Of a stretch of 64,000 bases of DNA, positions 7,616-17,378 are shown in pieces. Position 1 is the stretch's first letter; every line of letters starts with the position of its first letter. A model generated the notes under the pieces. The model was given only the letters and a program-made list of their open reading frames with translations. It made no database searches and was not told where the DNA came from. The DNA is taken from contig NZ_NQYC01000001.1 in the NCBI RefSeq assembly GCF_003600835.1, positions 2,899,001 to 2,963,000 of the forward strand, given 5' to 3'. A program made the translations under genes and the position numbers. Origin of the DNA: Bacillus sp. PK3_68 (GTDB taxonomy: Bacteria; Bacillota; Bacilli; Bacillales; Domibacillaceae).

Positions 7616-8842
7616 TTATTCATGGCAATATGCTGCATAGGCGAGCAGCTTCATTTTCTCTCCTGCTTCATGATAGCTGAAATAGCTGCCTGGATCTTCT
7701 GTATAGCCAATTTCTTCTTTTTTTGTCGTGAATAGTCTGTTGTGCCGCAGGCCTTTTTCTAAGTAGTCCAAGTGAAGGGCGCGAGAGTTTGCTGCCGGAT
7801 AAATCGTTTGAATCTTTTTTAGTGATTTAGCATGGGTACTATAGAAGACGTAGCTGCCTATCATGCGCGCCGTCTTTTTTAAATAAGGCTTTAAAATGGC
7901 GACCGGTGATTCCTCGTAAATTAAAGAAAATTGAGTAAACGATGTGCTATCAATAAAGAAATCAATCGATTGATGAACTAATGGCAAATGAAGATCACTG
8001 TTGACGATATACAAAACGGTTAGATTCGGATTGGCTTTCTCAATTTTTTTCTTTAATTCCACAATTGTCTTAAGGGAATGACAGGTGAAAATGTAATAAG
8101 CTTTATCGGAAAGGGATGATAGATATTTAGGTAAAAGCATAGAAACTTCGATATTTGTCTCCACAATGATTTTACCAGCTAAGTCATTTTTCATTAATTC
8201 CTTGATCATCCATAGCTTTCCTTTTTCAAGCAGGCTAACAAAGCCAGGGTTCCACTTCTTCACATCAATTTCATAGATCGAATATTTATTCGGTGAAGAC
8301 TTCAGTTGATCAGTTAAGAGAATTCCTTCTTTGATGATTGCCTGGTAGCCACATGGACAAGAGAGCACGCCTTTATATATATAAAGTCCCTGTATGGAAG
8401 CATCTTTTAAGTTTAGTAACTGGTGACAATGCGGACAGCAAAATAAAGGAACAAAGAATAAAGGAATCCCCACTTTAGCAGGATTTGAAAAATCATCTTT
8501 GTTTGAATGAATCTTTGTCTCAATCAAATGAATCGCTTTTGAAATTTCATCTTTTTCGATCATCAGGTCAGCTTTTTTTTCGAGAAGCAGATTAGTAAAG
8601 TAGCTGGCATCCTCGTTATCATTACTGTTGGTGAGTCGCTTAAGGGACAATATTTTATGGATTTCTTTCAGGGAAAAACGGACCTGTTTTAGCTGATGGA
8701 TGAAAGCCATATCTTCCAGACACATTTGGTTCATTTGATATTGTGTTTTTTCCTTGTCTGGGATTAAGAGTCCAAGGTCGATATAGTATCTTACTGTATC
8801 GATGGACACACCAAATTTCTTGGCGAAACTTCCAATTTTCAC
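7616..8842 (-). CDS. MerR-type regulator fused to a zinc ribbon and a methyltransferase-like domain
   Basis: A 408-residue protein. Residues 1-70 are a MerR winged helix (IGSFAKKFGVSIDTVRYYIDLG), followed by a coiled-coil dimerization stretch to about 110. Next is a Cys cluster (C136-PHC139 and C162-PC164) like a Trm112-type zinc ribbon. The last 220 residues alternate strands and helices like a class I methyltransferase, but the glycine-rich SAM motif I is not visible, so it may only bind a ligand. The start is GTG at 8842 with GGGGGA eight bases upstream. It probably forms an operon with the DapF-like gene 121 bases downstream and diverges from the amidohydrolase. Confidence 0.75.
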   Translation of the reverse strand: MKIGSFAKKFGVSIDTVRYYIDLGLLIPDKEKTQYQMNQMCLEDMAFIHQLKQVRFSLKEIHKILSLKRLTNSNDNEDASYFTNLLLEKKADLMIEKDEISKAIHLIETKIHSNKDDFSNPAKVGIPLFFVPLFCCPHCHQLLNLKDASIQGLYIYKGVLSCPCGYQAIIKEGILLTDQLKSSPNKYSIYEIDVKKWNPGFVSLLEKGKLWMIKELMKNDLAGKIIVETNIEVSMLLPKYLSSLSDKAYYIFTCHSLKTIVELKKKIEKANPNLTVLYIVNSDLHLPLVHQSIDFFIDSTSFTQFSLIYEESPVAILKPYLKKTARMIGSYVFYSTHAKSLKKIQTIYPAANSRALHLDYLEKGLRHNRLFTTKKEEIGYTEDPGSYFSYHEAGEKMKLLAYAAYCHE

Positions 8843-8894
8843 CCTGCCATTCCCCCATTTCGTTCTGTTTTATAAAAAGTAGAGTAGGCTCCAT

Positions 8895-8909
8895 TTTTTT
8901 CTGAAAATT
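8895..8909. promoter_or_regulatory. Candidate CodY box
   Basis: TTTTTTCTGAAAATT matches 13 of 15 positions of the CodY motif AATTTTCWGAAAATT. It lies in the divergent gap between the MerR fusion and the amidohydrolase. A TTGACA element follows at 8925-8930. CodY control of peptide and amino-acid salvage genes is typical in Bacillus. This is a pattern match only. Confidence 0.45.
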
Positions 8910-9015
8910 TAATTAAAACGGTTATTGACATCCGGTTAACACCACTCAATAAACTGATTATACGGAAAAATCAAAAGAATTTGAACCGTTCAAAACAAGT
9001 AAGGGGGAATTTCCT

Positions 9016-10194
9016 ATGACGGTGCAACAAGCCTCACTAAAAGAGGAAGTCATTTCATGGAGAAGGCATCTTCACGAGAACCCGGAGCTCTCTTTTCAAG
9101 AGATCCAAACTTCTGAGTATGTCTACAACCATCTCACAAGCTTTTCAGGATTGGAAGTAACGAAACCTACAAAAACAAGTGTACTGGCCGTGCTAAGAGG
9201 GGCCAAGACGTCTGTTGGGAATCAGCCTGTCATTGCTTTTCGTGCAGATATGGATGCGCTCCCCATTCTGGAAGAGGCAGATACTGCTTTCCCTTCAAAA
9301 CATCCGGGAATTATGCATGCGTGTGGTCATGACGCTCACACAGCTATGCTGTTAGGTGCAGCGAAAGCGCTTTCTGAGATAAAGGATGAAATTAGTGGGG
9401 AAATTCGATTTATCTTTCAGCACGCGGAGGAAATGCCTCCAGGAGGAGCAGGGGAGCTTGTTGAAAAGGGAGTGGTGGATGGAGTCGATTATGCCTTTGC
9501 CCTTCACGTAACACCGTATGAACGGACGGGCACAATTTGCATGAGAGAAGGAGTGCTTTGCGCGGGTAACGCAGATTTTGACATCAGAATCATCGGTTAC
9601 GGCGGTCATGCTTCTACTCCAGAACTGACCATCGACCCAATCATGGTTGGAGCAGAGATAGCAGTGAATATTCAGCAGATCGTTTCTAGAAAACTGCCGG
9701 CTTTAAAATCACCGGTTATTTCTGTCACAAAATTCAATGGCGGAAGTGCCCTGAATGTTATTCCGGATACAGTAGAACTCGGCGGGACAATTCGTTCACT
9801 TGATGATGATATCCGCTTACAGGCCAAGGATTATGTCAATCAAATTGTAAAAGGACTCACAGAGGCACACGGTGCCAGCTATGAAATCATTTGGCACGAG
9901 GGTTATAAAAGTGTAGTGAATGATAAAGAAGCAGTCAAGATTACGAGAGAAGTGGCAGAAGATGTGGTTGGCAAGGAAAATGTGATTCATGTAGAAGAGC
10001 CTTTATTTGGGGGAGAAGATTTCTCTGCATTCTCTCAAGAAATCCCCGCTTCTATGCAATTTATCGGTGTTCATGACCCGGACTTTGGCGAAGCATATCC
10101 ACTGCATCATCCTAAATTTAAAGTGGACGAAGAAGCATTGCAGTTCGGCGTAAATTATTTCGTAGGAATCGCTAAAAAGTTATGTTGTAAATAA
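9016..10194 (+). CDS. M20-family amidohydrolase
   Basis: A 392-residue metallo-amidohydrolase of the M20D group (N-acyl-amino acid deacylase, hippurate hydrolase and IAA-amino acid hydrolase relatives). The metal and catalytic motifs are intact: HACGHDAHTA with Cys103 and His105, HAEEMPPGG with Glu138-Glu139, and a terminal HHPKF. It probably releases an amino acid from an N-acyl or similar amide; the exact substrate is unknown. The ribosome site is AAGGGGGAA. It lies 144 bases before a membrane transporter gene on the same strand, suggesting uptake plus hydrolysis. A second M20D gene lies at 25580. Confidence 0.9.
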   Translation: MTVQQASLKEEVISWRRHLHENPELSFQEIQTSEYVYNHLTSFSGLEVTKPTKTSVLAVLRGAKTSVGNQPVIAFRADMDALPILEEADTAFPSKHPGIMHACGHDAHTAMLLGAAKALSEIKDEISGEIRFIFQHAEEMPPGGAGELVEKGVVDGVDYAFALHVTPYERTGTICMREGVLCAGNADFDIRIIGYGGHASTPELTIDPIMVGAEIAVNIQQIVSRKLPALKSPVISVTKFNGGSALNVIPDTVELGGTIRSLDDDIRLQAKDYVNQIVKGLTEAHGASYEIIWHEGYKSVVNDKEAVKITREVAEDVVGKENVIHVEEPLFGGEDFSAFSQEIPASMQFIGVHDPDFGEAYPLHHPKFKVDEEALQFGVNYFVGIAKKLCCK

Positions 10195-10276
10195 AAGTTA
10201 TTGTATAGGTGATCAGAGAGACGCAGTCAATGAGAAGAAAAGACGACAAGGCTCTCAACATTCAACACTCTAATGA

Positions 10277-10292
10277 TTGAAAGCGTTTTACT
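10277..10292 (+). promoter_or_regulatory. Weak candidate cre (CcpA) site
   Basis: TTGAAAGCGTTTTACT resembles WTGAAARCGYTTWCWN but has A where the conserved C should be. It lies between the amidohydrolase and the transporter. Low confidence without a CcpA motif score. Confidence 0.25.
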
Positions 10293-10338
10293 TAGAAGAG
10301 TTGAAAATCTCATAAACGAAAAAGGGGAAGTGATACGA

Positions 10339-11532
10339 ATGTTGAAAGACCCGGTTATTGCTACTATGATTATTTTGTCATTAATCGTTGTCGGAGAAAT
10401 TGTGTCAATTAAAACAAGGGCCAGGGTGCCTATGTTGGCCATTGCGTTATTCGGATATTTAGTGCTTATTTGGATCGGCGTGTTTCCGAAGGATCTCCTG
10501 GATCATTCGACACTTGCCACACTGGGAGCCTTAATGTTTGCACCACTCGTTGTCCATATGGGAACGTTGATTCCTATGAAGATGATTAAGCAGCAATATA
10601 AGTCTGTTATCATTGCACTGATTGGCATCATTCTTTCAACAGGAACGATCCTTTTAGTGGTGACACCGCTCTTTGGTTATGAGACTGCCGCATCCGGCGT
10701 CGGTCCGATAAGTGGGGGTGTGGTCGCCTTTATCATTACATCAGATACATTACACGAATTGGGCTTGGCTGCCTTAGTGACCGTGCCAGCTGTTATTCTT
10801 GGCTTGCAAACACTGGTCGGGCTACCATTGGCCTCGTTTTTTCTTCGCCGCTATGCCAAGAAGCTTTCAGCGAATTTTGATCAAGAAAAATATCTTGCCG
10901 CAACGAGCGAGGTCGTTCTTCCAAACGAGGAAGTGGGTCCAGAAGCAACAAAAGCAGAAAGAAAGCATTGGCTTTCTGATAGGTATGCGACAGCTCCAAT
11001 TTTAATTTTTCAGTTGTTTATCGGCGGATCTTTAGCTGTTATGCTAGATAAAGTAACAGGCATCAACTATGCTCTTTGGTCATTGGTTATTGGTTTAGTC
11101 GGCACATATGTTGGTTTTTACCGTCAAAGCATGCTGGAAAAATCCAACTCCTTTGGGATTGTCATGCTTGCCATCGTATTTGCTATTATTCAGTCTATGA
11201 ATGGGATCACTTTCCAAATGCTGCTGGATTATTTTCCAGCCGTTATGGCCATTCTTGCTATCGGAGCCGTCGGCATTATCCTTGGTGGGTTCGTCGGTTC
11301 AAAAATCGTCAAGTGGGATACAGACAAAGGGGTTCCTGTCGCCTTAACAGCGATGTTTGGCTTTCCAGGTGATTACTTAGTTTGTGAGGAAGTGAGCCGC
11401 AGTATCGCAAGGACAAAAGAGGAAGAAGAATATATTTTCAATGAAATTTTATCTCCTATGCTGGTGGGAGGGTTTACAACCGTTACGATTGCTTCCGTTT
11501 TTATTGCCGGTGTTGTAATGAGCACACTTTAG
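10339..11532 (+). CDS. Multi-helix membrane transporter of unknown substrate
   Basis: A protein of about 397 residues with ten or more predicted membrane helices. A cytoplasmic, charged loop near residues 175-225 separates two halves, as in secondary transporters. The last helix includes SPMLVGGFTTVTIASVFIAG. I do not recognise a named substrate. The frame opens at 10273, but the ATG at 10339 follows AAGGGGAAG and starts the hydrophobic core sensibly. It is probably co-transcribed with the M20 amidohydrolase before it. A decayed relative sits beside the second M20 gene (24926-25552), so the two families travel together. Confidence 0.75.
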   Translation: MLKDPVIATMIILSLIVVGEIVSIKTRARVPMLAIALFGYLVLIWIGVFPKDLLDHSTLATLGALMFAPLVVHMGTLIPMKMIKQQYKSVIIALIGIILSTGTILLVVTPLFGYETAASGVGPISGGVVAFIITSDTLHELGLAALVTVPAVILGLQTLVGLPLASFFLRRYAKKLSANFDQEKYLAATSEVVLPNEEVGPEATKAERKHWLSDRYATAPILIFQLFIGGSLAVMLDKVTGINYALWSLVIGLVGTYVGFYRQSMLEKSNSFGIVMLAIVFAIIQSMNGITFQMLLDYFPAVMAILAIGAVGIILGGFVGSKIVKWDTDKGVPVALTAMFGFPGDYLVCEEVSRSIARTKEEEEYIFNEILSPMLVGGFTTVTIASVFIAGVVMSTL

Positions 11533-11694
11533 AGAAGAAGCTTGTATAACGCTGATCTGTAGCGGTGAAACATCCAGTTTAGTCAGCACGTTTTCCAGCT
11601 ATTAAAGATTGCTATATTTATGCTTTTTCTATAAGATTGTGTATCTTTTGTTTACACGATATTTTGATCGATGAAATAATGGGAGGTGAAAGCT

Positions 11695-12606
11695 ATGAAT
11701 AAGAAGGCTTTTTTGATGGCGGCTTTCACTATCATCATATGGGGTTCTTCATTTGCAGCTATTCGCGCAAGTTTGCATGGTGGTTACTCTGCAGGTCATT
11801 TGGTTCTTTTCCGCTTTATGATCGCTTCAGGGATTTTTATTTTATATGCTGTTTGGCCGGGAACAAAATTTCGGTTGCCAAAAAAAGAGGACATGATGAG
11901 AATCTGTATTCTCGGCTGGGTTGGGATTAGTGTCTATCAGATCTGTGTGACATTTGGAGAAGAAACCGTTACAGCGGGCACAGCTAGTATGTTAATTGCT
12001 GCGGCACCCGTTTTTACAGCGGTTATAGCCGTTTTTGTATTGAAAGAGCAGCTAGGCTTATTTGGCTGGATTGGGCTATTTGTTGGGTTTATAGGCATCT
12101 TTCTAATTACATTAGGAACAGCAGGGTCTACATTTGGCATTTCCAAAGGAGCCTTTTTACTATTAATTGCGTCGATTGCAACATCCGTTTTTTTCGTTTT
12201 TCAAAAACCGCTGTTGTATCGCTATCAACCCATTGAGCTGACCGCTTATTTCACTTGGATAGGCACTTTACCTCTTTTCACTTTCTTTCCCGGTCTCTTC
12301 CAACAAATCGAGGGAGCGACAGTGGAAGCGACCATTTCGGCCATATATGTTGGTATTTTTCCAGCTGCTCTAGCCTATGTTACATGGGCTATTGCTTTGT
12401 CCATGGGTGAAGCGAGTACTGTGACGAGTATGATGTATATTGAACCGGTGTTCGCTATTCTAGTTGCTTGGATCTGGCTTCATGAGCTGCCGAGTACTTT
12501 GTCTGTTGTTGGAGGCATTGTAGCTGTCTTAAGTGTTGTGGTAGTAAATGTATTCGGGAGAAAACAACGAGGAACTTTAAGGAAAAAAGCAGAGAGCAGT
12601 GCATAG
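11695..12606 (+). CDS. DMT-superfamily (EamA) transporter
   Basis: A 303-residue ten-helix exporter with both EamA repeats: SMLIAAAPVFTAVIAVFVLKE in the first and TSMMYIEPVFAILVAWIWLHE in the second. The start is ATG at 11695, seven bases after GGGAGGT. The GTG at 11686 overlaps that ribosome site. The regulator gene at 12661 follows after 54 bases on the same strand and may be co-transcribed. The substrate is unknown. Confidence 0.9.
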   Translation: MNKKAFLMAAFTIIIWGSSFAAIRASLHGGYSAGHLVLFRFMIASGIFILYAVWPGTKFRLPKKEDMMRICILGWVGISVYQICVTFGEETVTAGTASMLIAAAPVFTAVIAVFVLKEQLGLFGWIGLFVGFIGIFLITLGTAGSTFGISKGAFLLLIASIATSVFFVFQKPLLYRYQPIELTAYFTWIGTLPLFTFFPGLFQQIEGATVEATISAIYVGIFPAALAYVTWAIALSMGEASTVTSMMYIEPVFAILVAWIWLHELPSTLSVVGGIVAVLSVVVVNVFGRKQRGTLRKKAESSA

Positions 12607-12660
12607 ATTGATCATTTAATTTCTGCTGTTTATAGAAGAGAAATGGAGACGGGATAGGAG

Positions 12661-14127
12661 ATGGACATTCATTTAGTAGCAAAGGACGAACTAGAAGAAC
12701 AGGGCATCCGATGGATGATTGAATCTCACCTGACTGGAGTCCGGCTCATAGTATGGGACACAACCAAAGACTTTGAGGTTGCTATTGAGAGGCAACATGT
12801 GGCTCTTGCTATCTTGAACATGGACGGGTGGACAGAAGAGAACATGCAGCTCGGAGAAATCTTAAAACAAAAAGGAATTCGTTGGCTAGGTATTTCTTCT
12901 GAAAGGATTTTCCAAACAGCTTATCGGGCCTTGCGTTATCGCGCAGAAGACGTATTATTCCGCCCTTTTTCTCCACTAGAATTGATTAAACTCATCCAGC
13001 AGTTGCGTTATGAATTACGAAATGGATCATCCGTTTCCGACTTTAGTCTGCAAGATGAATATGCCGGCTTAGTCGACTATCCTGATCTCTTTCTTACAGA
13101 GCGCCCGACTGGGGAATCGGTAACCATGGCGGCCTTTTTAGCCCCTCAGCCAATGATGCTTCCACTAGTGTATGAGCAGCTTCAGCGGCATTCCTTTAGT
13201 GGAAAGTATCGGATTTTTGCTTTATCAGATTTCGTTTTATGTGTGCAGTCAACGAAAGAAGCTACTGTTTGTAAAGAGGAGTATCAAGCATTTCTCGCTG
13301 AATGGAAGGAACGGATGACTGAACCGTTGGCCATTGTTATTCAAACAGCTTCTTTCAAAGAAACATTTAAAAGCGCTTATCAAAAAATACGTCAGCTGAC
13401 CCGTCAGGTTTTTTTTCAAGGGTATGATATTATTTTGGCAGAAAGCGGACAAACCAACCCTCCAGAAATGGATCCGTTTTTAACACCGTTAGAACAGCGA
13501 CAGTGGATTGAAATGCTTGAAAAAGGAGAGACAAAGGCAATCCGCAGCTGGATGGAAGCAGCATTCTTGACATTCCAGCCGCCTTATCCTGATCCGGAAA
13601 TTGTCCGAATTCGTCTAACCAGCATTTTAGCGCAAGTAAGAAGGCATATGAAGTCACACGAACTTCAAAGCCCTTATCTGGAAGCCAACTATCATAAGGT
13701 GTTTCAAGACATTATTCACCAGCCTGTCATTTACAAAATTATTGAAGAATTACTGGTTTTTATTGAAGATTTACTTTTCCAAAATCATGGGCAGTTAAAA
13801 GAAGGGGCGCATTCTCTCGTAGAGAAGACGAGAGAATTGATTGAAGCGAATTACTGGGATGCCAGCTGGAACTTGGCAGCATGTGCGGAAACATTGCGCA
13901 TGAATAAAAGCACACTTAGCCGTCGTTTTGCTGCTGAGTCGGGGCAAACTTTTCGTGACGCCCTGCATCGAGTGCGTCTACGAGAGGCGAAGCGGCTCTT
14001 AAAAGAGACGGATTTATCATTGGAGGAAATAGCCCGGTTAGCGGGGTATACCCACCAGTCGTATTTTAATGCGAAGTTTAAATTATATGAATCCGTTACG
14101 CCATCCGTCTATCGTTCGGGCTATTAA
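12661..14127 (+). CDS. AraC-family regulator with receiver-like N-terminal domain
   Basis: A 488-residue regulator. Residues 1-120 resemble a response-regulator receiver fold, but the phosphoacceptor pocket is degenerate, so phosphorylation is doubtful. The middle 250 residues are helical and unassigned. The last 100 residues are a two-helix AraC DNA-binding domain (NLAACAETLRMNKSTLSRRF and LSLEEIARLAGYTHQSYFNAKF). It sits directly before hutU, separated by a terminator, so it is a candidate activator for the hutUI operon, which lacks a visible HutP site. GGAGACGGGATAGGAG precedes the ATG. Confidence 0.8.
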   Translation: MDIHLVAKDELEEQGIRWMIESHLTGVRLIVWDTTKDFEVAIERQHVALAILNMDGWTEENMQLGEILKQKGIRWLGISSERIFQTAYRALRYRAEDVLFRPFSPLELIKLIQQLRYELRNGSSVSDFSLQDEYAGLVDYPDLFLTERPTGESVTMAAFLAPQPMMLPLVYEQLQRHSFSGKYRIFALSDFVLCVQSTKEATVCKEEYQAFLAEWKERMTEPLAIVIQTASFKETFKSAYQKIRQLTRQVFFQGYDIILAESGQTNPPEMDPFLTPLEQRQWIEMLEKGETKAIRSWMEAAFLTFQPPYPDPEIVRIRLTSILAQVRRHMKSHELQSPYLEANYHKVFQDIIHQPVIYKIIEELLVFIEDLLFQNHGQLKEGAHSLVEKTRELIEANYWDASWNLAACAETLRMNKSTLSRRFAAESGQTFRDALHRVRLREAKRLLKETDLSLEEIARLAGYTHQSYFNAKFKLYESVTPSVYRSGY

Positions 14128-14171
14128 AGGGTCTTCATTCTATTCATTAATAAAAATTGCTCTATTCCTAG

Positions 14172-14202
14172 CGATTCAGTTGGTGCTGAATCGTTTTTGT
14201 TT
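14172..14202 (+). terminator. Rho-independent terminator after the AraC gene
   Basis: CGATTCAG, a five-base loop, CTGAATCG, then TTTTTGTTTT. It separates the regulator from hutU, so hutU needs its own promoter in the AT-rich 150 bases that follow. Confidence 0.85.
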
Positions 14203-14352
14203 TGCAAAAATGAAAGATAAATAAAACAAAACATAAAAAAATTCATTAACATAAACTTTTTGTAAATAAAATATAAAATAAAAAATAATTCATAAAAAAG
14301 TATCAGAATTTTCACTATAGAATAAAGATAACAAATCAAGGAGGTTGAAGAA

Positions 14353-16026
14353 ATGAATACGATTTCAAAGGAAAAAGTAATCCGTTACCGAGGCACGGAA
14401 TTACACACAAAAGGGTGGCAACAAGAAGCCGCTTTACGCATGCTGATGAACAACCTAGACCCTGATGTAGCGGAGCATCCCGATAAGCTGGTCGTTTATG
14501 GAGGCATCGGGAAAGCTGCCCGTAACTGGGAAGCATTTGATGCGATTGTTGAAACGCTGAAAAAGCTTGAAGCCGATGAAACACTTCTCATCCAATCAGG
14601 AAAACCCGTTGTGGTGTTTAAAACACACAACGATGCTCCTCGTGTATTGATCGCCAATTCCAATATTGTGCCAGCTTATGCCAACTGGGACACGTTCCAT
14701 GAGCTTGACCAAAAAGGGTTAATGATGTACGGCCAAATGACGGCGGGAAGCTGGATTTATATTGGCTCCCAGGGAATTGTACAAGGCACATATGAAACCT
14801 TCGCGGAGCTGGCGAAGCAGCATTTCAACGGTACGTTAAAGCATACAATCACGGTGACGGCAGGACTTGGTGGCATGGGTGGTGCTCAGCCTCTAGCTGT
14901 GACCATGAATGGCGGTGTTTGTATTGCTATCGATGTAGATGAAACGAGAATTGACCGCCGAATTGAAACAAGATATACAGACGTGAAAACGAACTCATTG
15001 GACGAAGCCATCCGTTTGGCGGAAGAAGCAAAAAGAGAAGGTAAAGCTTTATCAATCGGCCTGCTTGGCAATGCAGCAGAGATTCTGCCGAAGATGATTG
15101 CCCGCAGCTTTATTCCAGACGCCTTGACGGACCAAACATCAGCTCATGATCCATTAAACGGCTATGTTCCAGTGAATATGTCCTTAGAAGAAGCGGCTAA
15201 GCTTCGGGAATCGAATCCAGAAGAATACGTGAAGCTTTCGAAAGCATCGATGGCGACTCACGTGAAAGCGATGCTTGACATGATGGAACAAGGCGCGATC
15301 ACTTTTGATTACGGCAACAACATCCGCCAGGTTGCTAAAGACGAGGGTGTGGAAAATGCGTTTGCCTTCCCGGGCTTTGTCCCTGCCTATATCCGTCCGC
15401 AGTTCTGTGAAGGAAAAGGGCCTTTCCGCTGGGCAGCGTTATCAGGAGATCCGGAGGACATTTATAAAACAGACGAGGCGATTTTACGTGAATTTGCGGA
15501 CAATGAGCATTTGTGCAATTGGATTCGCATGGCACGGGAGAAAATCGAATTCCAGGGGCTTCCTTCCCGGATTTGCTGGCTCGGTTACGGAGAACGTGCC
15601 CGCTTCGGCAAAATCTTGAACGATATGGTGGCAAGCGGAGAATTAAAAGCACCGATCGTCATCGGCCGCGACCATCTAGATTCCGGATCGGTGGCGTCTC
15701 CTAACCGTGAGACAGAAGCGATGAAAGACGGATCAGATGCTGTCTCGGATTGGCCGCTATTAAATGCCATGGTTAACGCGGTTGGAGGGGCGACATGGGT
15801 TTCGCTTCACCATGGCGGCGGGGTTGGCATGGGGTACTCCCAGCATTCCGGCGTTGTTATTGTCGCGGACGGTACGAAAGAAGCAGAAGCGCGTCTTCAG
15901 CGGGTATTAACGACTGACCCGGGCATGGGGGTTGTACGTCATGCCGATGCCGGCTATGAGCTTGCAAAGAAAACAGCACGTGAGAAAGGCATTCACATGC
16001 CAATGCTTGAGAGAGGGGATCAGTGA
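14353..16026 (+). CDS. hutU: Urocanate hydratase
   Basis: A 557-residue cytosolic enzyme for the second step of histidine degradation: urocanate to imidazolonepropionate with tightly bound NAD. The glycine-rich NAD site is [14 protein letters not shown], and the conserved GYGERARFG and [15 protein letters not shown] stretches are present. Length is standard. AAGGAGG lies eight bases before the ATG. The stop overlaps the hutI start (TGATG), so the two are translationally coupled. Upstream AT-rich DNA contains a possible -10 (TATAGAAT near 14315) but no triple-UAG HutP target. Confidence 0.97.
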   Translation: MNTISKEKVIRYRGTELHTKGWQQEAALRMLMNNLDPDVAEHPDKLVVYGGIGKAARNWEAFDAIVETLKKLEADETLLIQSGKPVVVFKTHNDAPRVLIANSNIVPAYANWDTFHELDQKGLMMYGQMTAGSWIYIGSQGIVQGTYETFAELAKQHFNGTLKHTITVTAGLGGMGGAQPLAVTMNGGVCIAIDVDETRIDRRIETRYTDVKTNSLDEAIRLAEEAKREGKALSIGLLGNAAEILPKMIARSFIPDALTDQTSAHDPLNGYVPVNMSLEEAAKLRESNPEEYVKLSKASMATHVKAMLDMMEQGAITFDYGNNIRQVAKDEGVENAFAFPGFVPAYIRPQFCEGKGPFRWAALSGDPEDIYKTDEAILREFADNEHLCNWIRMAREKIEFQGLPSRICWLGYGERARFGKILNDMVASGELKAPIVIGRDHLDSGSVASPNRETEAMKDGSDAVSDWPLLNAMVNAVGGATWVSLHHGGGVGMGYSQHSGVVIVADGTKEAEARLQRVLTTDPGMGVVRHADAGYELAKKTAREKGIHMPMLERGDQ

Positions 16027-17329
16027 TGACAAAACCAATCTGGATCAAACATGCGGCACAGCTCGCGACTCTGGCTACAGACGTGAAAGGGCCCCGTTCC
16101 AAGGAGGATGCTTCCAATCTTGGGTTAATCGAAAACGGCAGCTTATGGATTGAAGATGGAATAATTCAAGCTGTGGGAACAACGGAGGAGTTGGAAGAGC
16201 GCTATAAAGATAAATTAGCTCAAGCGGACATCTTGGATGCCTCGAACCATTTGGTTACCCCAGGGCTTGTAGATCCCCATACACATGTTGTTTACGGGGA
16301 AGCCGTGAACGCGAGTTTGAAATGCGTCTGGAAGGCGCTACTTATATGGAAATTATGAATGCAGGCGGAGGAATTCATGCGACTGCCCGGATGACTCGGG
16401 AAGCAACGGAGGCCGAGTTAATGGAACAAACCATTTGCCGGCTGAACTCATTTTTAGAACATGGGGTAACTACAGTAGAAGGCAAAAGCGGGTATGGCAT
16501 GAATATAAAAACAGAATTAAAGCAATTAAGAGTAATGAAGAAATTACAGGAGCAGCATGCGATTGATCTCGTGCCGACATTCATGGGTGCCCATGCTGTC
16601 CCGCCAGAATTCAAGGGGCGGGAAGATGAGTTTGTCGAGCATCTCATTAATGATATGCTTCCTGTTGTAGCGGCAGAAAAGCTGGCAGAGTTTAACGATG
16701 TATTTTGCGAAAAGGGTGTGTTTACCCCAGAACAATCTGAAAGAATATTGGAGGCGGGAAAAGAGTACGGACTCATTCCCAAAATACATGCAGATGAGAT
16801 TGAGCCTTATGGTGGAGCTGAACTGGCAGCCAAAGTAGGGGCCATTTCTGCAGAGCACTTGTTGAAAGCCTCGGATGAAGGCATAGAAGCGATGGCGAAA
16901 GCTGGGACGATTGCTTGTCTTCTTCCGGCAACGGCCTTGTATTTACGTGAAGAAGCTGCGCAAGGAAGAAAAATGATTGATGCGGGCGTTCCTGTTGCTA
17001 TATCTACAGACTGCAACCCAGGGTCCTCACCGACCACTTCCATGCCGCTCGTGATGAATTTAGCCTGTATTTCAATGAGAATGACGCCGGCAGAAGCCCT
17101 GACAGCTGCTACGTATAATGCCGCTTGCGCGATTAACCGAGAAAAACAAATTGGTTCATTGGAAGCTGGCAAGCAGGCGGACGTGGTCTTATGGAACGTA
17201 AAGAATTATCAGGAGCTGCAATATTTGTTCGGTGTGAATCATGTTCATTCTGTCTGGAAAAAAGGCGTGCGAGTAGTAAGTGGCAAACAGACAAAGGCTA
17301 ATGTAAATGCACATGTGTTTTCCGAATAG
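16026..17329 (+). pseudogene. hutI: Imidazolonepropionase, frameshifted as read
   Basis: HutI hydrolyses imidazolonepropionate to formiminoglutamate (third step of histidine degradation). The first about 95 residues, ending VTPGLVDPHTHVVYG with the metal-binding HTH, are in one frame. From SREREFEMRLEGATYMEI on, the rest is in another. Adding one G to GGGG at 16296-16299 restores the family sequence VYGGSREREFEMRL. Downstream metal ligands (PTFMGAHAVP, HADEI, STDCNPG) are intact and the overall length, about 434 residues, is normal. The ATG at 16026 overlaps the hutU stop. Either an assembly error or a fresh frameshift; if real, the hut pathway is blocked. Confidence 0.9.
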
Positions 17330-17335
17330 AAGGAA

Positions 17336-17351
17336 TGTTTCACGTGAAACA
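17336..17351. other. parS site (ParB/Spo0J binding)
   Basis: TGTTTCACGTGAAACA is a perfect 16-bp palindrome and exactly fits the bacterial parS consensus (TGTTNCACGTGAAACA). It lies seven bases after the hutI stop. ParB/Spo0J nucleates here for chromosome segregation and SMC loading. Such sites cluster around the replication origin, so this window is probably origin-proximal. In B. subtilis hut also lies in that part of the chromosome. Confidence 0.9.
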
Positions 17352-17378
17352 TTGTTGACACGATAAGAACTAATCAAG

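Noticed and set aside
15259-15264. CACGTG inside hutU as a second parS
   Set aside because: Only the core matches; the outer bases differ from TGTT and AACA.
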